NCBI GenBank assembly: GCA_021768625.1 | Contig: JAETUM010000019.1 | Coordinates: 1-47,076 of the forward strand | DNA: 47,076 nucleotides | From: Candidatus Stoquefichus sp. | GTDB lineage: Bacteria; Bacillota_I; Bacilli_A; Erysipelotrichales; Coprobacillaceae | Reading direction: 5' to 3' | Shown here: positions 24,260 through 34,657 of the stretch, piece by piece | How the letters are laid out: each line of letters starts with the position of its first letter | How positions within the stretch are numbered: the stretch's first letter is position 1 | Made by a program: the position numbers and the translations under genes | The notes under the pieces: model-generated | The model's input: only the letters and a program-made list of their open reading frames with translations | Databases searched by the model: none | Told to the model about the DNA's origin: nothing

Positions 24260-24964
24260 ATGGCAAAATTATTGTACGAAGGAAAAGCAAAACAAGTTTA
24301 TGAAACTGATAAGGCAGATGAATATTTAATTCATTATAAAGATGATGCAACTGCTGGTAATGGAGTAAAGCATGATCAATTTGAAGGAAAAGGTGTTTTA
24401 AATAATACCATTTCTTGTATTATCTTTGATATGTTAGAAGAAGCTGGTATTGAAACACATATGATTGAAAAAATTAATGATCGTGATATTAGAGTTAAAA
24501 AGGTAGAAATCTTCCCATTGGAAGTTATTATTAGAAATATTACAACTGGATCATTCTGTAAAAGATTAGGAGCAAAAGAAGGTATTGTTTTAGATGAACC
24601 TATCTTTGAAATGAGTTATAAAAATGATGATTATGGTGATCCATTAATTAATGATGATCATGCTGTTGCATTAAAATTAGCAACTCGTGAAGAATTAGCT
24701 TATATTAGAGAAACAACTTTAAAGATCAATGAATTATTAAAAGCATTTTTCTTAAAATTAAATTTAAAATTAGTAGATTTTAAGATTGAATTTGGAAAAA
24801 CAGAAGATGGAAAAATTTTATTGGCTGATGAAATTTCACCTGATTCATGCCGTTTATGGGATGTAGATACAAATCAAAAATATGATAAAGATGTCTTTAG
24901 ACAAGATATTGGAGATTTAATTGAAACATATAAAGCAGTACTTGCAAGAATGGAAAATAAATAA
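24260..24964 (+). CDS. purC: SAICAR synthetase
   Basis: A 234-residue PurC, normal length, which joins aspartate to CAIR using ATP. Motifs: [14 protein letters not shown] at the N-terminus, [18 protein letters not shown] around residues 88-105, and the C-terminal [21 protein letters not shown] with the [10 protein letters not shown] active-site stretch. GAGAGGAAAAGG precedes ATG 24260. It is separated from purE by 15 bases and from purM by 11, so it is part of the purine operon. Confidence 0.96.
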   Translation: MAKLLYEGKAKQVYETDKADEYLIHYKDDATAGNGVKHDQFEGKGVLNNTISCIIFDMLEEAGIETHMIEKINDRDIRVKKVEIFPLEVIIRNITTGSFCKRLGAKEGIVLDEPIFEMSYKNDDYGDPLINDDHAVALKLATREELAYIRETTLKINELLKAFFLKLNLKLVDFKIEFGKTEDGKILLADEISPDSCRLWDVDTNQKYDKDVFRQDIGDLIETYKAVLARMENK

Positions 24965-24975
24965 GGAGAATAAAG

Positions 24976-26001
24976 ATGGATTATAAAAAAGCTGGTGTAG
25001 ATATTGAAGCTGGATATAAATCAGTTGAATTAATGAAAAAGCATGTTAAAGAAACAATGAGACCAGAAGTATTAGGTGGTCTTGGAGGATTTGCTGGGGC
25101 ATTTGATTTAAGTGGAATTAAAAATATGGATGAACCAGTGCTTTTATCTGGAACTGATGGTTGTGGAACAAAAGTCAAACTTGCTTTTGTGATGGATAAA
25201 CATGATACAATTGGAATTGATGCAGTTGCAATGTGTGTCAATGATATTGCATGTTCTGGAGGAGAACCACTTTTCTTTTTAGATTATATTGCATGTGGAA
25301 AGAATTATCCTGAAAAAATTGCAACAATTGTGAGTGGGGTTGCTGAAGGATGTAAACAGTCAGAATGTGCTTTAGTTGGTGGAGAAACAGCTGAGCATCC
25401 AGGACTTATGCCTGAAGATGATTATGATCTTGCTGGATTTGCAGTAGGAGTTGTCGATAAAAAAGATATTATTAATGGTGAAGATATTAAACCTGGTGAT
25501 GTTTTGGTAGGAATTGCTTCAAGTGGAGTTCATAGTAATGGATTCTCTCTTGTTAGAAAAGTCTTTGAAATGACAAAAGAGTCATTAGATACATATTATG
25601 ATGAATTAGGGAAAACATTAGGTGAAGCTTTAATTGAGCCTACAAGAATTTATGTTAAAGCATTAAAAAATGTAAAAAATGCTGGTGTAAAAATAAAAGG
25701 ATGCAGTCATATTACTGGTGGTGGATTCTTTGAAAATGTACCAAGAATGTTACCTGATGGAGTAAAAGCTATTATTCAAAAAGATAGTTATAAAGTTCCT
25801 GCAATCTTTGATTTAATTGCGAAAAATGGAAATATTGCTGAAAATATGATGTATAATACATTTAATATGGGATTAGGTATGGTTATTGCTTTAGATTCTC
25901 AAGATGTTGATAAAGCTATGGCAGCAATTGAGGAAGCTGGAGATACTTGTTATGTTGTAGGAAATATCGAAGCAGGAGATAAGGGAGTCGAATTATGCTA
26001 A
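24976..26001 (+). CDS. purM: Phosphoribosylformylglycinamidine cyclo-ligase (AIR synthetase)
   Basis: A 341-residue PurM, normal length, that closes FGAM to AIR with ATP. The N-terminus [20 protein letters not shown] and the motif [15 protein letters not shown] are typical, followed by [25 protein letters not shown] split over the glycine-rich ATP-binding region, GETAEHPG and [20 protein letters not shown] precedes the start. Its end overlaps purN by 7 bases. Confidence 0.97.
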   Translation: MDYKKAGVDIEAGYKSVELMKKHVKETMRPEVLGGLGGFAGAFDLSGIKNMDEPVLLSGTDGCGTKVKLAFVMDKHDTIGIDAVAMCVNDIACSGGEPLFFLDYIACGKNYPEKIATIVSGVAEGCKQSECALVGGETAEHPGLMPEDDYDLAGFAVGVVDKKDIINGEDIKPGDVLVGIASSGVHSNGFSLVRKVFEMTKESLDTYYDELGKTLGEALIEPTRIYVKALKNVKNAGVKIKGCSHITGGGFFENVPRMLPDGVKAIIQKDSYKVPAIFDLIAKNGNIAENMMYNTFNMGLGMVIALDSQDVDKAMAAIEEAGDTCYVVGNIEAGDKGVELC

Positions 26002-26585
26002 AAGTTGCTGTTTTTGTATCTGGAGGAGGAACTGATTTACAATCTATTATTGATGCATGCCAAAATCATGAAATTAATGCAGAGATTAAATTAGTTGTTT
26101 CTTCAAGAAAAAAAGCATATGGCTTAGAGCGTGCAAGACTTGCTGGCATTAAAGCTGAATATATAAGAGATGATGAATTATTAATTCAACGCTTACAAGA
26201 GGAAGAAATTGAATTAATTGTTTTAGCAGGATATCTAGCAATTGTGAGCGATCGATTGATTGAATTATATCAAAATAGAATTATCAATATTCATCCTTCT
26301 TTAATTCCATCTTTTTGTGGACCTGGTTTCTATGGATTACATGTTCATGAAGCAGCATTAAAAAGAGGTGTTAAAGTAAGTGGAGCAACTGTTCATTTTG
26401 TTTCTCCAGTTGTTGATGGCGGACCTATTATTTTACAAGAGGCTGTTGATATTTCTGATTTAAAGACTGCTGAAGATATACAAGCAAGAATTTTAGAGAT
26501 TGAACATCGTATTTTACCAAAAGCAGTTGGTTTGTTTGCTGATAAAAAAATAAAAATTGAAAATGAAAGGGTTGAAATAATATGA
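25995..26585 (+). CDS. purN: Phosphoribosylglycinamide formyltransferase
   Basis: A 196-residue folate-dependent GAR transformylase that uses 10-formyl-THF, the product of the nearby fhs. The catalytic triad context is present: INIHPSLIP (Asn and His) and [16 protein letters not shown] (Asp). The phosphate loop is [12 protein letters not shown], where most PurN proteins have SGxGSNLQ, and the loop after [22 protein letters not shown] carries an unusual insertion relative to the common F-x-G form; both appear to be variants, not damage. It starts inside the purM end and ends inside the purH start (ATGA overlap). Confidence 0.94.
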   Translation: MLKVAVFVSGGGTDLQSIIDACQNHEINAEIKLVVSSRKKAYGLERARLAGIKAEYIRDDELLIQRLQEEEIELIVLAGYLAIVSDRLIELYQNRIINIHPSLIPSFCGPGFYGLHVHEAALKRGVKVSGATVHFVSPVVDGGPIILQEAVDISDLKTAEDIQARILEIEHRILPKAVGLFADKKIKIENERVEII

Positions 26586-28105
26586 GAAGAGCATTAGTTT
26601 CTGTAACAAATAAAGATGGTGTTGTTGATTTTTGTAATGGTTTAGTGAAATTAGGTTTTGAAATTGTTTCTACTGGTGGAACATTAAATAAATTAAAAGA
26701 AGCTGGTATTCATGCTATTGCTATTGATGATGTGACTGGTTTTCCAGAAATTTTAGATGGAAGAGTGAAAACTTTACATCCAAAGGTTCATGGTGGTTTA
26801 TTGTATAGAAGAGATGTTGAAGAACATGTCAAAACTGTTGAAGAAATGGGTATTCAACCTATTGATTTGGTTTGTGTTAATCTTTATGAATTTGAAAAAG
26901 CATTAAAAGCGGGTAAACCAATGGCAGATATGATTGAGAATATTGATATTGGTGGGCCTTCAATGATTAGAAGTGCTGCTAAAAACTTTAAAGATGTCTT
27001 AATTGTGACTGATCCAAGTGATTACAATAGTGTATTAGAAGCTATTGAAAATAAAACAGATGATTATAATTTCAGATTAAATCTTGCATATAAAGCATTT
27101 AGTACAACAGGAGCATATGATGCTATGATTTCTCGTTATTTTGCTGATGTTGTAGGTGATGATTTCCCAGATACTTTAAATATTTCTTTAAAGAAAGTAG
27201 AACATTTGCGATATGGTGAAAACTCTCAACAAGCTGCTAATAAATATGAAGATGCATATGTTCAACAATCATTATTAGATTATGAACAATTACATGGAAA
27301 AGAAATTTCATTTAATAATGTTAATGATTTATATGGTGCTGTTGCAGTTGTTAGAGAATTTAAAGATCAAATTGTTACTGCTGCTATTAAACATTCTACA
27401 CCTTGTGGAGTGGCTATTGGAAGCACTGGTTATGAATCATATATGAAAGCTTATGAAGCTGATCCTCAATCTATTTTTGGGGGAATCGTTGCTGTAAACT
27501 ATAAAGTGGATAAAGCAACTGCTGAGGAAATGCATAAGATCTTCTTGGAAATTGTTGCTGCACCAGATTATGATGATGATGCTTTAGAAGTTTTAAAGAA
27601 AAAGAAAAACTTACGTATCTTAAAACTAAAGAATTTAGATGCTAGAGATGCAAAATATGATATTAAATATCTTGAAGGAAAAGTTTTGGTTCAAGAATTA
27701 AATACAAAAATGATTGATGAAATGAAAGTTGTTACAAATGCTCAACCTACTCAAGCTCAATTAGATGATATGGAATTTGGTATGAAAGTTGTCAAATATG
27801 TCAAATCAAATGCTATTTGTATTGTTAAAAATGGTGTTACTTTAGCTATTGGTGGTGGACAAACATCACGTGTATGGGCATTAGAAAATGCTATTCATAA
27901 TAACCCTGATAAAGATTTCAAAGATGCTGTTTTAGCTTCAGATGCATTCTTCCCATTTAATGATTGTGCACAAGTTGCTATTGATGCAGGAATTAGCGCA
28001 ATTGTACAACCAGGTGGAAGTATTAGAGATCAAGATTCAATAGATTTATGTAATGAACATGATGTACCTATGGTCTTTAGTGGGTATAGACATTTTAGAC
28101 ATTAG
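26582..28105 (+). CDS. purH: Bifunctional AICAR formyltransferase / IMP cyclohydrolase
   Basis: A 507-residue bifunctional enzyme for the last two steps to IMP. The N-terminal IMP cyclohydrolase (MGS-like) domain shows SVTNKDGVVDFCNGL, STGGTLNKLKEAG and GRVKTLHPKVHGGLLYRRD in parts. The C-terminal formyltransferase domain has VEHLRYGENSQQAA, IKHSTPCGVA (catalytic Lys-His; the common Asn is Thr here), AIGGGQTSRV and SDAFFPFNDC. It uses 10-formyl-THF. It starts by a 4-base overlap with purN and is followed 10 bases later by purD. Confidence 0.97.
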   Translation: MRRALVSVTNKDGVVDFCNGLVKLGFEIVSTGGTLNKLKEAGIHAIAIDDVTGFPEILDGRVKTLHPKVHGGLLYRRDVEEHVKTVEEMGIQPIDLVCVNLYEFEKALKAGKPMADMIENIDIGGPSMIRSAAKNFKDVLIVTDPSDYNSVLEAIENKTDDYNFRLNLAYKAFSTTGAYDAMISRYFADVVGDDFPDTLNISLKKVEHLRYGENSQQAANKYEDAYVQQSLLDYEQLHGKEISFNNVNDLYGAVAVVREFKDQIVTAAIKHSTPCGVAIGSTGYESYMKAYEADPQSIFGGIVAVNYKVDKATAEEMHKIFLEIVAAPDYDDDALEVLKKKKNLRILKLKNLDARDAKYDIKYLEGKVLVQELNTKMIDEMKVVTNAQPTQAQLDDMEFGMKVVKYVKSNAICIVKNGVTLAIGGGQTSRVWALENAIHNNPDKDFKDAVLASDAFFPFNDCAQVAIDAGISAIVQPGGSIRDQDSIDLCNEHDVPMVFSGYRHFRH

Positions 28106-28115
28106 GAGGATAAAA

Positions 28116-29369
28116 GTGAAAGTACTAGTTATTGGTAGTGGTGGTCGTGAACATGCGATTGCTTATGCATTAAATAAGAGTCCTAAAGTTGATGAAATTC
28201 ATGCTATTCCTGGAAACCCTGGAATAGCTGAATTTGGAACATGTCATTTAGGCAGTGTTGAAGATTTAGAAGGTATTTTAAAATTTGTAGAAGATAATCA
28301 TATTGATTTTACTGTTATTGGTCCAGAAGTTCCTTTATGTATGGGGTTAGCTGACTTATTGGAAGAACATGGACATAAGGTTTTTGGTCCTAGAAAATTT
28401 GCTGCAACTTTAGAAGGAAGTAAAGCTTTTTCTAAGGATTTTATGGCAAGACATCATATCCCTACAGCTGCTTATAAAGAAGTGAATTCATATCAAGAAG
28501 CTATTGATGCTTTAAAGAATTTTGATTATCCTGTTGTTGTGAAGGCTGATGGTTTAGCAGCAGGAAAAGGGGTTGTCATTTGTGAAGATCAACAAATGGC
28601 TAAAGATACTCTTAAAGAAATGATGATAGAAGGTAGCTTAGATGGAGCTGGAAGTAAGGTTGTTTTAGAAGAGTTCTTAACTGGTTTTGAATGTTCATTG
28701 CTTTGCTTTACTGATGGAAAAACAATTGTTCCAATGGTTAGTGCAAAGGATCACAAACAAGTATATGATGGAAATAAGGGACCTAATACTGGAGGTATGG
28801 GAACTGTTTCACCAAATCCATTTATGCCTAGCGGTATGGATGAGGTCATGAAAAAAGATATTCTTGATCCATTTATGGCTGGTTTAAAAGCTGATGGTAT
28901 GGATTATAGAGGTGTTGTTTTCATTGGTTTGATGATTGAAAATAATAAAGCAAAAGTTCTTGAATTTAATGTGCGTTTTGGAGACCCTGAAACACAATCT
29001 ATCTTACTTCGTTTAGATAGTGATTTATTTGATATTATGTATGCTGTATCTACAAGTACATTAGATCAAGTAGAAGTAAAATGGAAAGATGAACATGTTG
29101 CATGTTTGGTTCTTGCAAGTGGTGGATATCCTGGAAGTTATGAAAAGGGTAAAGTCATTACTGGATTAAAGGATGTTGATGATGATATTGTTATTTTCCA
29201 TGCTGGAACTGCATTTAAGGATGATCAAGTTGTTACAAGTGGTGGCCGTGTATTAAATATATGTGCATTAGGTTCTTCATTAGAAGAAACAAGAGAAAAA
29301 GTTTATAAGGCTGCTGAGAAGATTGATTTTGATGGTAAATATTATCGAAAAGACATTGGTTTAATGTAA
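28116..29369 (+). CDS. purD: Phosphoribosylamine--glycine ligase (GAR synthetase)
   Basis: A 417-residue ATP-grasp enzyme that joins glycine to phosphoribosylamine. It starts VKVLVIGSGGREHAIAYAL; the ATP-grasp core shows FDYPVVVKADGLAAGKGVVIC, NTGGMGTVSPNP and FNVRFGDPETQ. A frame is open from 28053 inside purH, but AGGAGG (28104-28109) fits the GTG start at 28116, which begins the conserved N-terminus exactly. It lies 10 bases after purH and 11 before purL. Confidence 0.97.
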   Translation: MKVLVIGSGGREHAIAYALNKSPKVDEIHAIPGNPGIAEFGTCHLGSVEDLEGILKFVEDNHIDFTVIGPEVPLCMGLADLLEEHGHKVFGPRKFAATLEGSKAFSKDFMARHHIPTAAYKEVNSYQEAIDALKNFDYPVVVKADGLAAGKGVVICEDQQMAKDTLKEMMIEGSLDGAGSKVVLEEFLTGFECSLLCFTDGKTIVPMVSAKDHKQVYDGNKGPNTGGMGTVSPNPFMPSGMDEVMKKDILDPFMAGLKADGMDYRGVVFIGLMIENNKAKVLEFNVRFGDPETQSILLRLDSDLFDIMYAVSTSTLDQVEVKWKDEHVACLVLASGGYPGSYEKGKVITGLKDVDDDIVIFHAGTAFKDDQVVTSGGRVLNICALGSSLEETREKVYKAAEKIDFDGKYYRKDIGLM

Positions 29370-29380
29370 GAGGTGAAAAG

Positions 29381-32300
29381 ATGAGTCGAGTTTATCGTAT
29401 ATATGTAGAAAAAAGAAAAGATTATGCTGTTGAGGCTGATGAAATCTTGAGTAATTTAAAAACACAATTAAAAATGGATGCATTAGAAGCTTTAAGTGTT
29501 GTGAATCGTTACGATGTTCAAGGTGTATCTGAAGACGTATTGAATCAAGGTATTCCAACAATTTTAAGTGAACCTATGGTGGATGATATTTATAGAGAAG
29601 ATTATCCTGTAAGTGATGAGAAAGTGTTTGCGATTGAGTTCTTACCTGGTCAATATGATCAAAGAGCAGATGCTTGTGAACAATGCTTTCAATTATTAAC
29701 TGGTGAAAAGAATGTTAAAGTCAAATGTGCAAAATTAATTGTTTTAAAAGGTCAATTAAGTGATGAAGATGTGAAACGAGTTCAAAATTATTTAATTAAC
29801 CCAGTAGATCAAAGATTGGCATCTTTAGAAAAAGTTGATGATTTAGCAGATGCTGATGTTCATATTAATCCTGTACCAGTTATTGAAGGATTTATTGATT
29901 TTAGTGATGATGAATTAAAGCAATATATCAATGATAATGGTATGGCAATGAATTATGATGATTTAAAAGTTACACAAGATTATTTCAAAGATGAAGAAAA
30001 AAGAAATCCTACTGAAACAGAATTAAAAGTTTTAGATACATACTGGTCTGATCATTGTCGTCATACAACATTTGCGACAATTATTACAGATTTAGATATT
30101 GAAAGTGGAGCTTTTAAAGAAATATTAGAAAAAGACGTAGAAGATTATAAAACATCAAGACATCTTGTTTATGGTATTGATACAAAACGACCATTAACAT
30201 TAATGGATTTAGCAACTATTTCCATGAAAGAATTAAGAAAGACTGGATATTTAGATGATTTAGAAGTTTCTGAAGAAATCAATGCATGTTCAGTTGAACT
30301 AAAAATACATACAACAGATGGTGATGAAGATTGGTTATTAATGTTTAAAAATGAAACACACAACCATCCAACTGAAATTGAGCCATTTGGTGGGGCTGCA
30401 ACATGTTTAGGAGGAGCTATTCGTGATCCATTGTCTGGTAGAGCTTATGTTTATCAATCAATGCGTATTACAGGAGCAGGAGATCCTAGAAAATCATTAG
30501 ATGAAACTTTAAAAGGAAAACTTCCTCAACGTAAGATTTGTCAAGAAGCTGCCCATGGTTTCTCAAGTTATGGAAATCAAATTGGTTTAACAACAGGTTA
30601 TGTCCATGAAGTTTATGATGATGGATATGTAGCTAAACGTATGGAGGTAGGAGCTGTTGTAGCTGCTGCACCAAAAGAACAGGTTAAACGTTTAGAACCA
30701 TTAAAAGACCATATTGTTTTATTAATTGGTGGAAGAACAGGTAGAGATGGAATTGGTGGAGCAACTGGTTCATCTAAGTCTCATGAATTAAAAACAACAA
30801 CAACTGCTGGTGCTGAAGTTCAAAAAGGTAACCCAGTAGAAGAAAGAAAGATTCAAAGATTATTTAGAAATAAAGCTGTTTCTGAAAAGATTGTACGTTG
30901 TAATGACTTTGGAGCAGGGGGAGTTTGTGTCGCTGTTGGTGAATTAGCTCCTGGATTAAATATTAATTTAGATGCTGTTTTAAAGAAATATGAAGGTTTA
31001 ACTGGAACAGAATTGGCTATTTCTGAATCACAAGAACGTATGGCTATTGTTATTGATGAAAAAGATGAAGCTTTCATTAAACAAGCATGTATTGATGAAA
31101 ACTTAGAAGTTGTAAGAGTTGCGACTGTAACTGATAATAATCGTTTAACTATGCATTATTTAGGTCAAACTGTTGTAGATATTGATAGAGCATTCTTAGA
31201 TAAGAATGGAGCTTCTCGTCATCAAGATATTGAAGTGAAGTTACCTGATTTTACATCTACACCATTTGATGAAGTTCAACAAAGTTCATTTGTTGAAACT
31301 TCAAAAGAAGTTTTAAGTCGTTTATCTGTTTGTGGACAAAAAGGATTGGTTGAAAGATTTGACTCTTCTATTGGAAACGGAACTGTTTTATCACCATTTG
31401 GTGGAAAGACATTAAGAACAGAAACAGAGGGTATGGCCGCTTTAATTCCTGTTTTAGGAAAAGAAACAACAACTTGTTCATTAATGAGTTATGGTTATAG
31501 TCCACTTATTTCTAAATGGTCTCCATATCATGGAGCAATGTATGCTATTGTTGAGTCAGTAGCTAAAATAGTTGCTATGGGTGGAAATTATCATACAATT
31601 CGTTTCTCATTCCAAGAATATTTTGAAAAATTATTAGATGTTCCTAGTAAATGGGGAAAACCATTTGCTGCATTACTTGGAGCTTATAGAGTACAATCTG
31701 AATTAAAACTCCCATCAATTGGTGGTAAGGATTCTATGTCTGGATCATTTGAAGATTTAGATGTCCCTCCAACATTAGTTTCATTTGCTATTACTGGTGC
31801 TGAAGTTGGTGATGTTGTAACACCTGAATTAAAGGCTAAAGGTCATACATTAGTTGAAGTGATGTTACCTAAAGATCAATTCCATGTTTATGATTTTGCT
31901 GCATTAAAGAAACAATATGATGCAGTTATGGAATTAATGAAAGATAATAAGGTTTATAGTGCTTATACGATTAAAGATGGTGGAGTTATTGAAGCTGTTT
32001 ATAAGATGGCATTTGGTAATGCTGTTGGTGTTGAATTGAATAGTGATTTAACTCTTGAATCAATGATTGAAAAGAATTATGGAAATATTATTTTAGAAGT
32101 TGAAAATGATGATATTGTGAAACTAGAAAATACAAGAATTGTTGGTCATACAAATGATACAAATTGTATTTCTTATCATAATGAATCATTGTCATTAGAT
32201 GAAGCTTATGATGTTTATGAGTCAGTTTTAGATGATGTTTATCCTACAAAAGAAAAAGCACCTACTACTGATATGATTGTTAAAGATTGTCATGAAAGAC

Positions 32301-33136
32301 CAACTTTACATGCATCAAAAGTTTATGATGAAGTCAAAGTTGTGATTCCTGTATTCCCAGGAACGAACTGTGAATATGACTCAAAGAGAGCTTTTGAAAA
32401 AGCTGGAGCAACAGTTGAACTTGTATTAATTAGGAATAAAACTGAAGAAGATATTAAGAAATCTGTTGATGAATTAGAAAAAGCAATTAGAAAAGCTCAA
32501 ATTGTCATGTTGCCTGGTGGATTTAGTGCAGGTGATGAACCAGAAGGTTCTGGTAAATTTATTGCAACAGTTTTAAGAAATCCTAAGTTAAAAGACGCTA
32601 TTAGTGATTTATTAGATAATCGTGAAGGATTAATGATTGGTATTTGTAATGGATTCCAAGCATTAGTGAAATTAGGATTGTTACCATATGGAAAGATCAA
32701 AGATATGGATAAAGATGATCCAACTTTAACTTTTAATACAATTGGACGCCATTTATCACAAATGGTAGAAACAAGAATTGCTTCTGTTAAATCTCCATGG
32801 TTGGCTAATGTTCAAGTTGGTGATATTCATACAATTCCAATTAGTCATGGTGAAGGGAGATTTGTAGCTCCAAAAGAAGTTATTGAAAAGTTATTTGAAA
32901 ATGGACAAGTCTTTACACAATATGTGGATGATCAAGGTCAACCAACTATGGAATCTCCATATAATCCAAATGGTTCTATGATGGCTATAGAAGGTATTGT
33001 TTCTTTAGATGGTAGAGTTATTGGAAAAATGGGACATAGTGAACGTCAAGGGGAAAATAGAAATAAGAATATCTATGGAGAAATGGATCAGTTATTATTT
33101 GAAGCTGGCGTAAAATATTTTAAAGGTGGAAAATAG
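29381..33136 (+). CDS. purL: Phosphoribosylformylglycinamidine synthase, large single-chain form
   Basis: A 1251-residue FGAM synthetase that combines in one chain what Bacillus splits into PurS, PurL and PurQ. The N-terminal PurS-like part is followed by a linker with DTYWSDHCRHTTF, two AIRS-type ATP-binding halves (NETHNHPTEIEPFGGAATC..., SIGGKDSMSGSFEDL) and a C-terminal glutamine amidotransferase domain from about residue 980: VFPGTNCEYDS, MLPGGFSAGDE, and the nucleophile cysteine in GICNGFQAL, with SHGEGR for the His. The length is usual for this form. GAGGTG precedes ATG 29381. It ends one base before the purB start. Confidence 0.97.
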   Translation: MSRVYRIYVEKRKDYAVEADEILSNLKTQLKMDALEALSVVNRYDVQGVSEDVLNQGIPTILSEPMVDDIYREDYPVSDEKVFAIEFLPGQYDQRADACEQCFQLLTGEKNVKVKCAKLIVLKGQLSDEDVKRVQNYLINPVDQRLASLEKVDDLADADVHINPVPVIEGFIDFSDDELKQYINDNGMAMNYDDLKVTQDYFKDEEKRNPTETELKVLDTYWSDHCRHTTFATIITDLDIESGAFKEILEKDVEDYKTSRHLVYGIDTKRPLTLMDLATISMKELRKTGYLDDLEVSEEINACSVELKIHTTDGDEDWLLMFKNETHNHPTEIEPFGGAATCLGGAIRDPLSGRAYVYQSMRITGAGDPRKSLDETLKGKLPQRKICQEAAHGFSSYGNQIGLTTGYVHEVYDDGYVAKRMEVGAVVAAAPKEQVKRLEPLKDHIVLLIGGRTGRDGIGGATGSSKSHELKTTTTAGAEVQKGNPVEERKIQRLFRNKAVSEKIVRCNDFGAGGVCVAVGELAPGLNINLDAVLKKYEGLTGTELAISESQERMAIVIDEKDEAFIKQACIDENLEVVRVATVTDNNRLTMHYLGQTVVDIDRAFLDKNGASRHQDIEVKLPDFTSTPFDEVQQSSFVETSKEVLSRLSVCGQKGLVERFDSSIGNGTVLSPFGGKTLRTETEGMAALIPVLGKETTTCSLMSYGYSPLISKWSPYHGAMYAIVESVAKIVAMGGNYHTIRFSFQEYFEKLLDVPSKWGKPFAALLGAYRVQSELKLPSIGGKDSMSGSFEDLDVPPTLVSFAITGAEVGDVVTPELKAKGHTLVEVMLPKDQFHVYDFAALKKQYDAVMELMKDNKVYSAYTIKDGGVIEAVYKMAFGNAVGVELNSDLTLESMIEKNYGNIILEVENDDIVKLENTRIVGHTNDTNCISYHNESLSLDEAYDVYESVLDDVYPTKEKAPTTDMIVKDCHERPTLHASKVYDEVKVVIPVFPGTNCEYDSKRAFEKAGATVELVLIRNKTEEDIKKSVDELEKAIRKAQIVMLPGGFSAGDEPEGSGKFIATVLRNPKLKDAISDLLDNREGLMIGICNGFQALVKLGLLPYGKIKDMDKDDPTLTFNTIGRHLSQMVETRIASVKSPWLANVQVGDIHTIPISHGEGRFVAPKEVIEKLFENGQVFTQYVDDQGQPTMESPYNPNGSMMAIEGIVSLDGRVIGKMGHSERQGENRNKNIYGEMDQLLFEAGVKYFKGGK

Positions 33137-33137
33137 A

Positions 33138-34520
33138 ATGGAAAATCAAGAGTTTGAAAGTTTAACACTTTGTCCATTAGATGGACGTTATTCTGGTATT
33201 AAAGATGCATTAGGAGAATATTTTTCTGAATATGCATTGGTTAAATATAGAGTTTTTGTTGAAATTCAATGGTTAAAATTTTTAATTGAAAATATTGATA
33301 GTGATATTTTAGCAAAGTTTAATAAAGATGATATGAATAAAATTGAATCTATTTCTAAAGAATTTAATTATGATTCATTTAAAGCTATTAAAGATATTGA
33401 AGCAATAACACGTCATGATGTTAAAGCAGTAGAATATTTTATTGGAAATGCTCTTAAAACAATGGGATATGACTACTTAATTAGCTTTGTTCATATTGGA
33501 TGTACTTCAGAAGATATTAACAATACATCATATGCATGTATGCTTAAATATGGACTTCAAGATGTATGGGTGCCTAAAGCTAAAGAATTTGCTGATATTA
33601 TCAACAAATGGGCACTAGAACATAAAGATGATGCAATGTTAGCTCATACTCATGGACAACCTGCTACTCCAACAACAATTGGTAAAGAATTTAAAGTTTA
33701 TGCATATCGTTTCATGTCAAGTATTGAAAATATTGAAAATATTCAAATTAAAGCTAAATTTAATGGAGCAACTGGAAACTATAGTGCTATTTTAACTGCT
33801 TTTCCTAATGTGGATTGGCAAGTTATGGCTAAAAAGTTTGTAGAAGAATATTTAGGATTAACATTTAATCCATTAACAACACAAATAGAAAGTCATGATT
33901 ATACTTGTCATATTTTAGATGGTATTCGTCATTTCAATAATGTATTGGTTGATTTTGATGTTGATATGTGGCTATATATTTCTATGGAATACTTTAAACA
34001 AATTCCTGTTAAAGGAGAAGTTGGAAGTAGTACAATGCCTCATAAAGTGAATCCAATTCGTTTTGAAAACAGTGAAGCAAATGTTGATATGTCTAATCAC
34101 ATTTGTGTGGCATTATCTAATAAACTTCCTAAATCACGTATGCAAAGAGATTTATCTGATTCTTCTTCACAAAGAAATTTAGGACTTGCATTTGGATATT
34201 CATTACAAGCTATTAATGAAACTATGAATGGTTTAGCAAAATGTGTTGTGAATAAAGATAAATTAGCAGCTGATTTAAATGAAAAATGGGAAGTTCTTGC
34301 AGAACCAATTCAAACAATGTTAAGAAAATATGGTGTACCAGATGCTTATGATACATTAAAAGCTCTAACAAGAGGAAAGAATATATCTAAAGAAGATATT
34401 CTTAAATTTGCAGAGAGTTTAGAAATGTTATCTGATGAAGATCGTGCAACATTAGTCAATATGACTCCAGCATCTTATATCGGTTTAGCTGATAAGCTTG
34501 CAGATTTAAAATTAAAATAA
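33138..34520 (+). CDS. purB: Adenylosuccinate lyase
   Basis: A 460-residue fumarase-superfamily lyase that releases fumarate from SAICAR and from adenylosuccinate. It is the long, E. coli-like type: SLTLCPLDGRYSG near the N-terminus, the catalytic His region AHTHGQPATPTTIGKE, and the signature GSSTMPHKVNPIRFENSEAN with its flexible serine loop. GTG 33126 is in frame, but AAAGGTGG (33122-33129) is the ribosome binding site for ATG 33138, one base after the purL stop. A strong terminator follows, so purB closes the cluster. purF and purK are missing from the window. Confidence 0.95.
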   Translation: MENQEFESLTLCPLDGRYSGIKDALGEYFSEYALVKYRVFVEIQWLKFLIENIDSDILAKFNKDDMNKIESISKEFNYDSFKAIKDIEAITRHDVKAVEYFIGNALKTMGYDYLISFVHIGCTSEDINNTSYACMLKYGLQDVWVPKAKEFADIINKWALEHKDDAMLAHTHGQPATPTTIGKEFKVYAYRFMSSIENIENIQIKAKFNGATGNYSAILTAFPNVDWQVMAKKFVEEYLGLTFNPLTTQIESHDYTCHILDGIRHFNNVLVDFDVDMWLYISMEYFKQIPVKGEVGSSTMPHKVNPIRFENSEANVDMSNHICVALSNKLPKSRMQRDLSDSSSQRNLGLAFGYSLQAINETMNGLAKCVVNKDKLAADLNEKWEVLAEPIQTMLRKYGVPDAYDTLKALTRGKNISKEDILKFAESLEMLSDEDRATLVNMTPASYIGLADKLADLKLK

Positions 34521-34527
34521 AAGGAAT

Positions 34528-34554
34528 GCACTCGCAATTGTGGGTGCTTTTTTT
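34528..34554 (+). terminator. Terminator of the purine cluster
   Basis: GCACTCGC (34528-34535), loop AATT, GTGGGTGC (34540-34547, with G-T pairs), then seven T bases. Confidence 0.85.
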
Positions 34555-34559
34555 GTTGT

Positions 34560-34623
34560 GAAATTCAATAAATTAATGCTTTTATTGATATTTATTATAT
34601 TTTCTTGTTTTTTATTGAATTTC
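34560..34623. promoter_or_regulatory. DeoR-type operator repeats upstream of the regulator
   Basis: GAAATTCAATAAA (34560-34572) and TTTATTGAATTTC (34611-34623) form a perfect inverted repeat 51 bases apart, with another TTTATTGA at 34581-34588 between them. The same motif recurs before the glycyl radical enzyme gene, so it is the probable DeoR operator; autoregulation is inferred. A weak promoter (TTGTTT 34605-34610, CATAAT 34628-34633) overlaps the right arm. Confidence 0.55.
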
Positions 34624-34657
34624 ATGCCATAATTATACAAAAGAAAGGATGATTCAA

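Noticed and set aside
28053-28115. Longer N-terminus for PurD inside purH.
   Set aside because: The conserved PurD start VKVLVIGSGGREHA begins at GTG 28116, with AGGAGG upstream.
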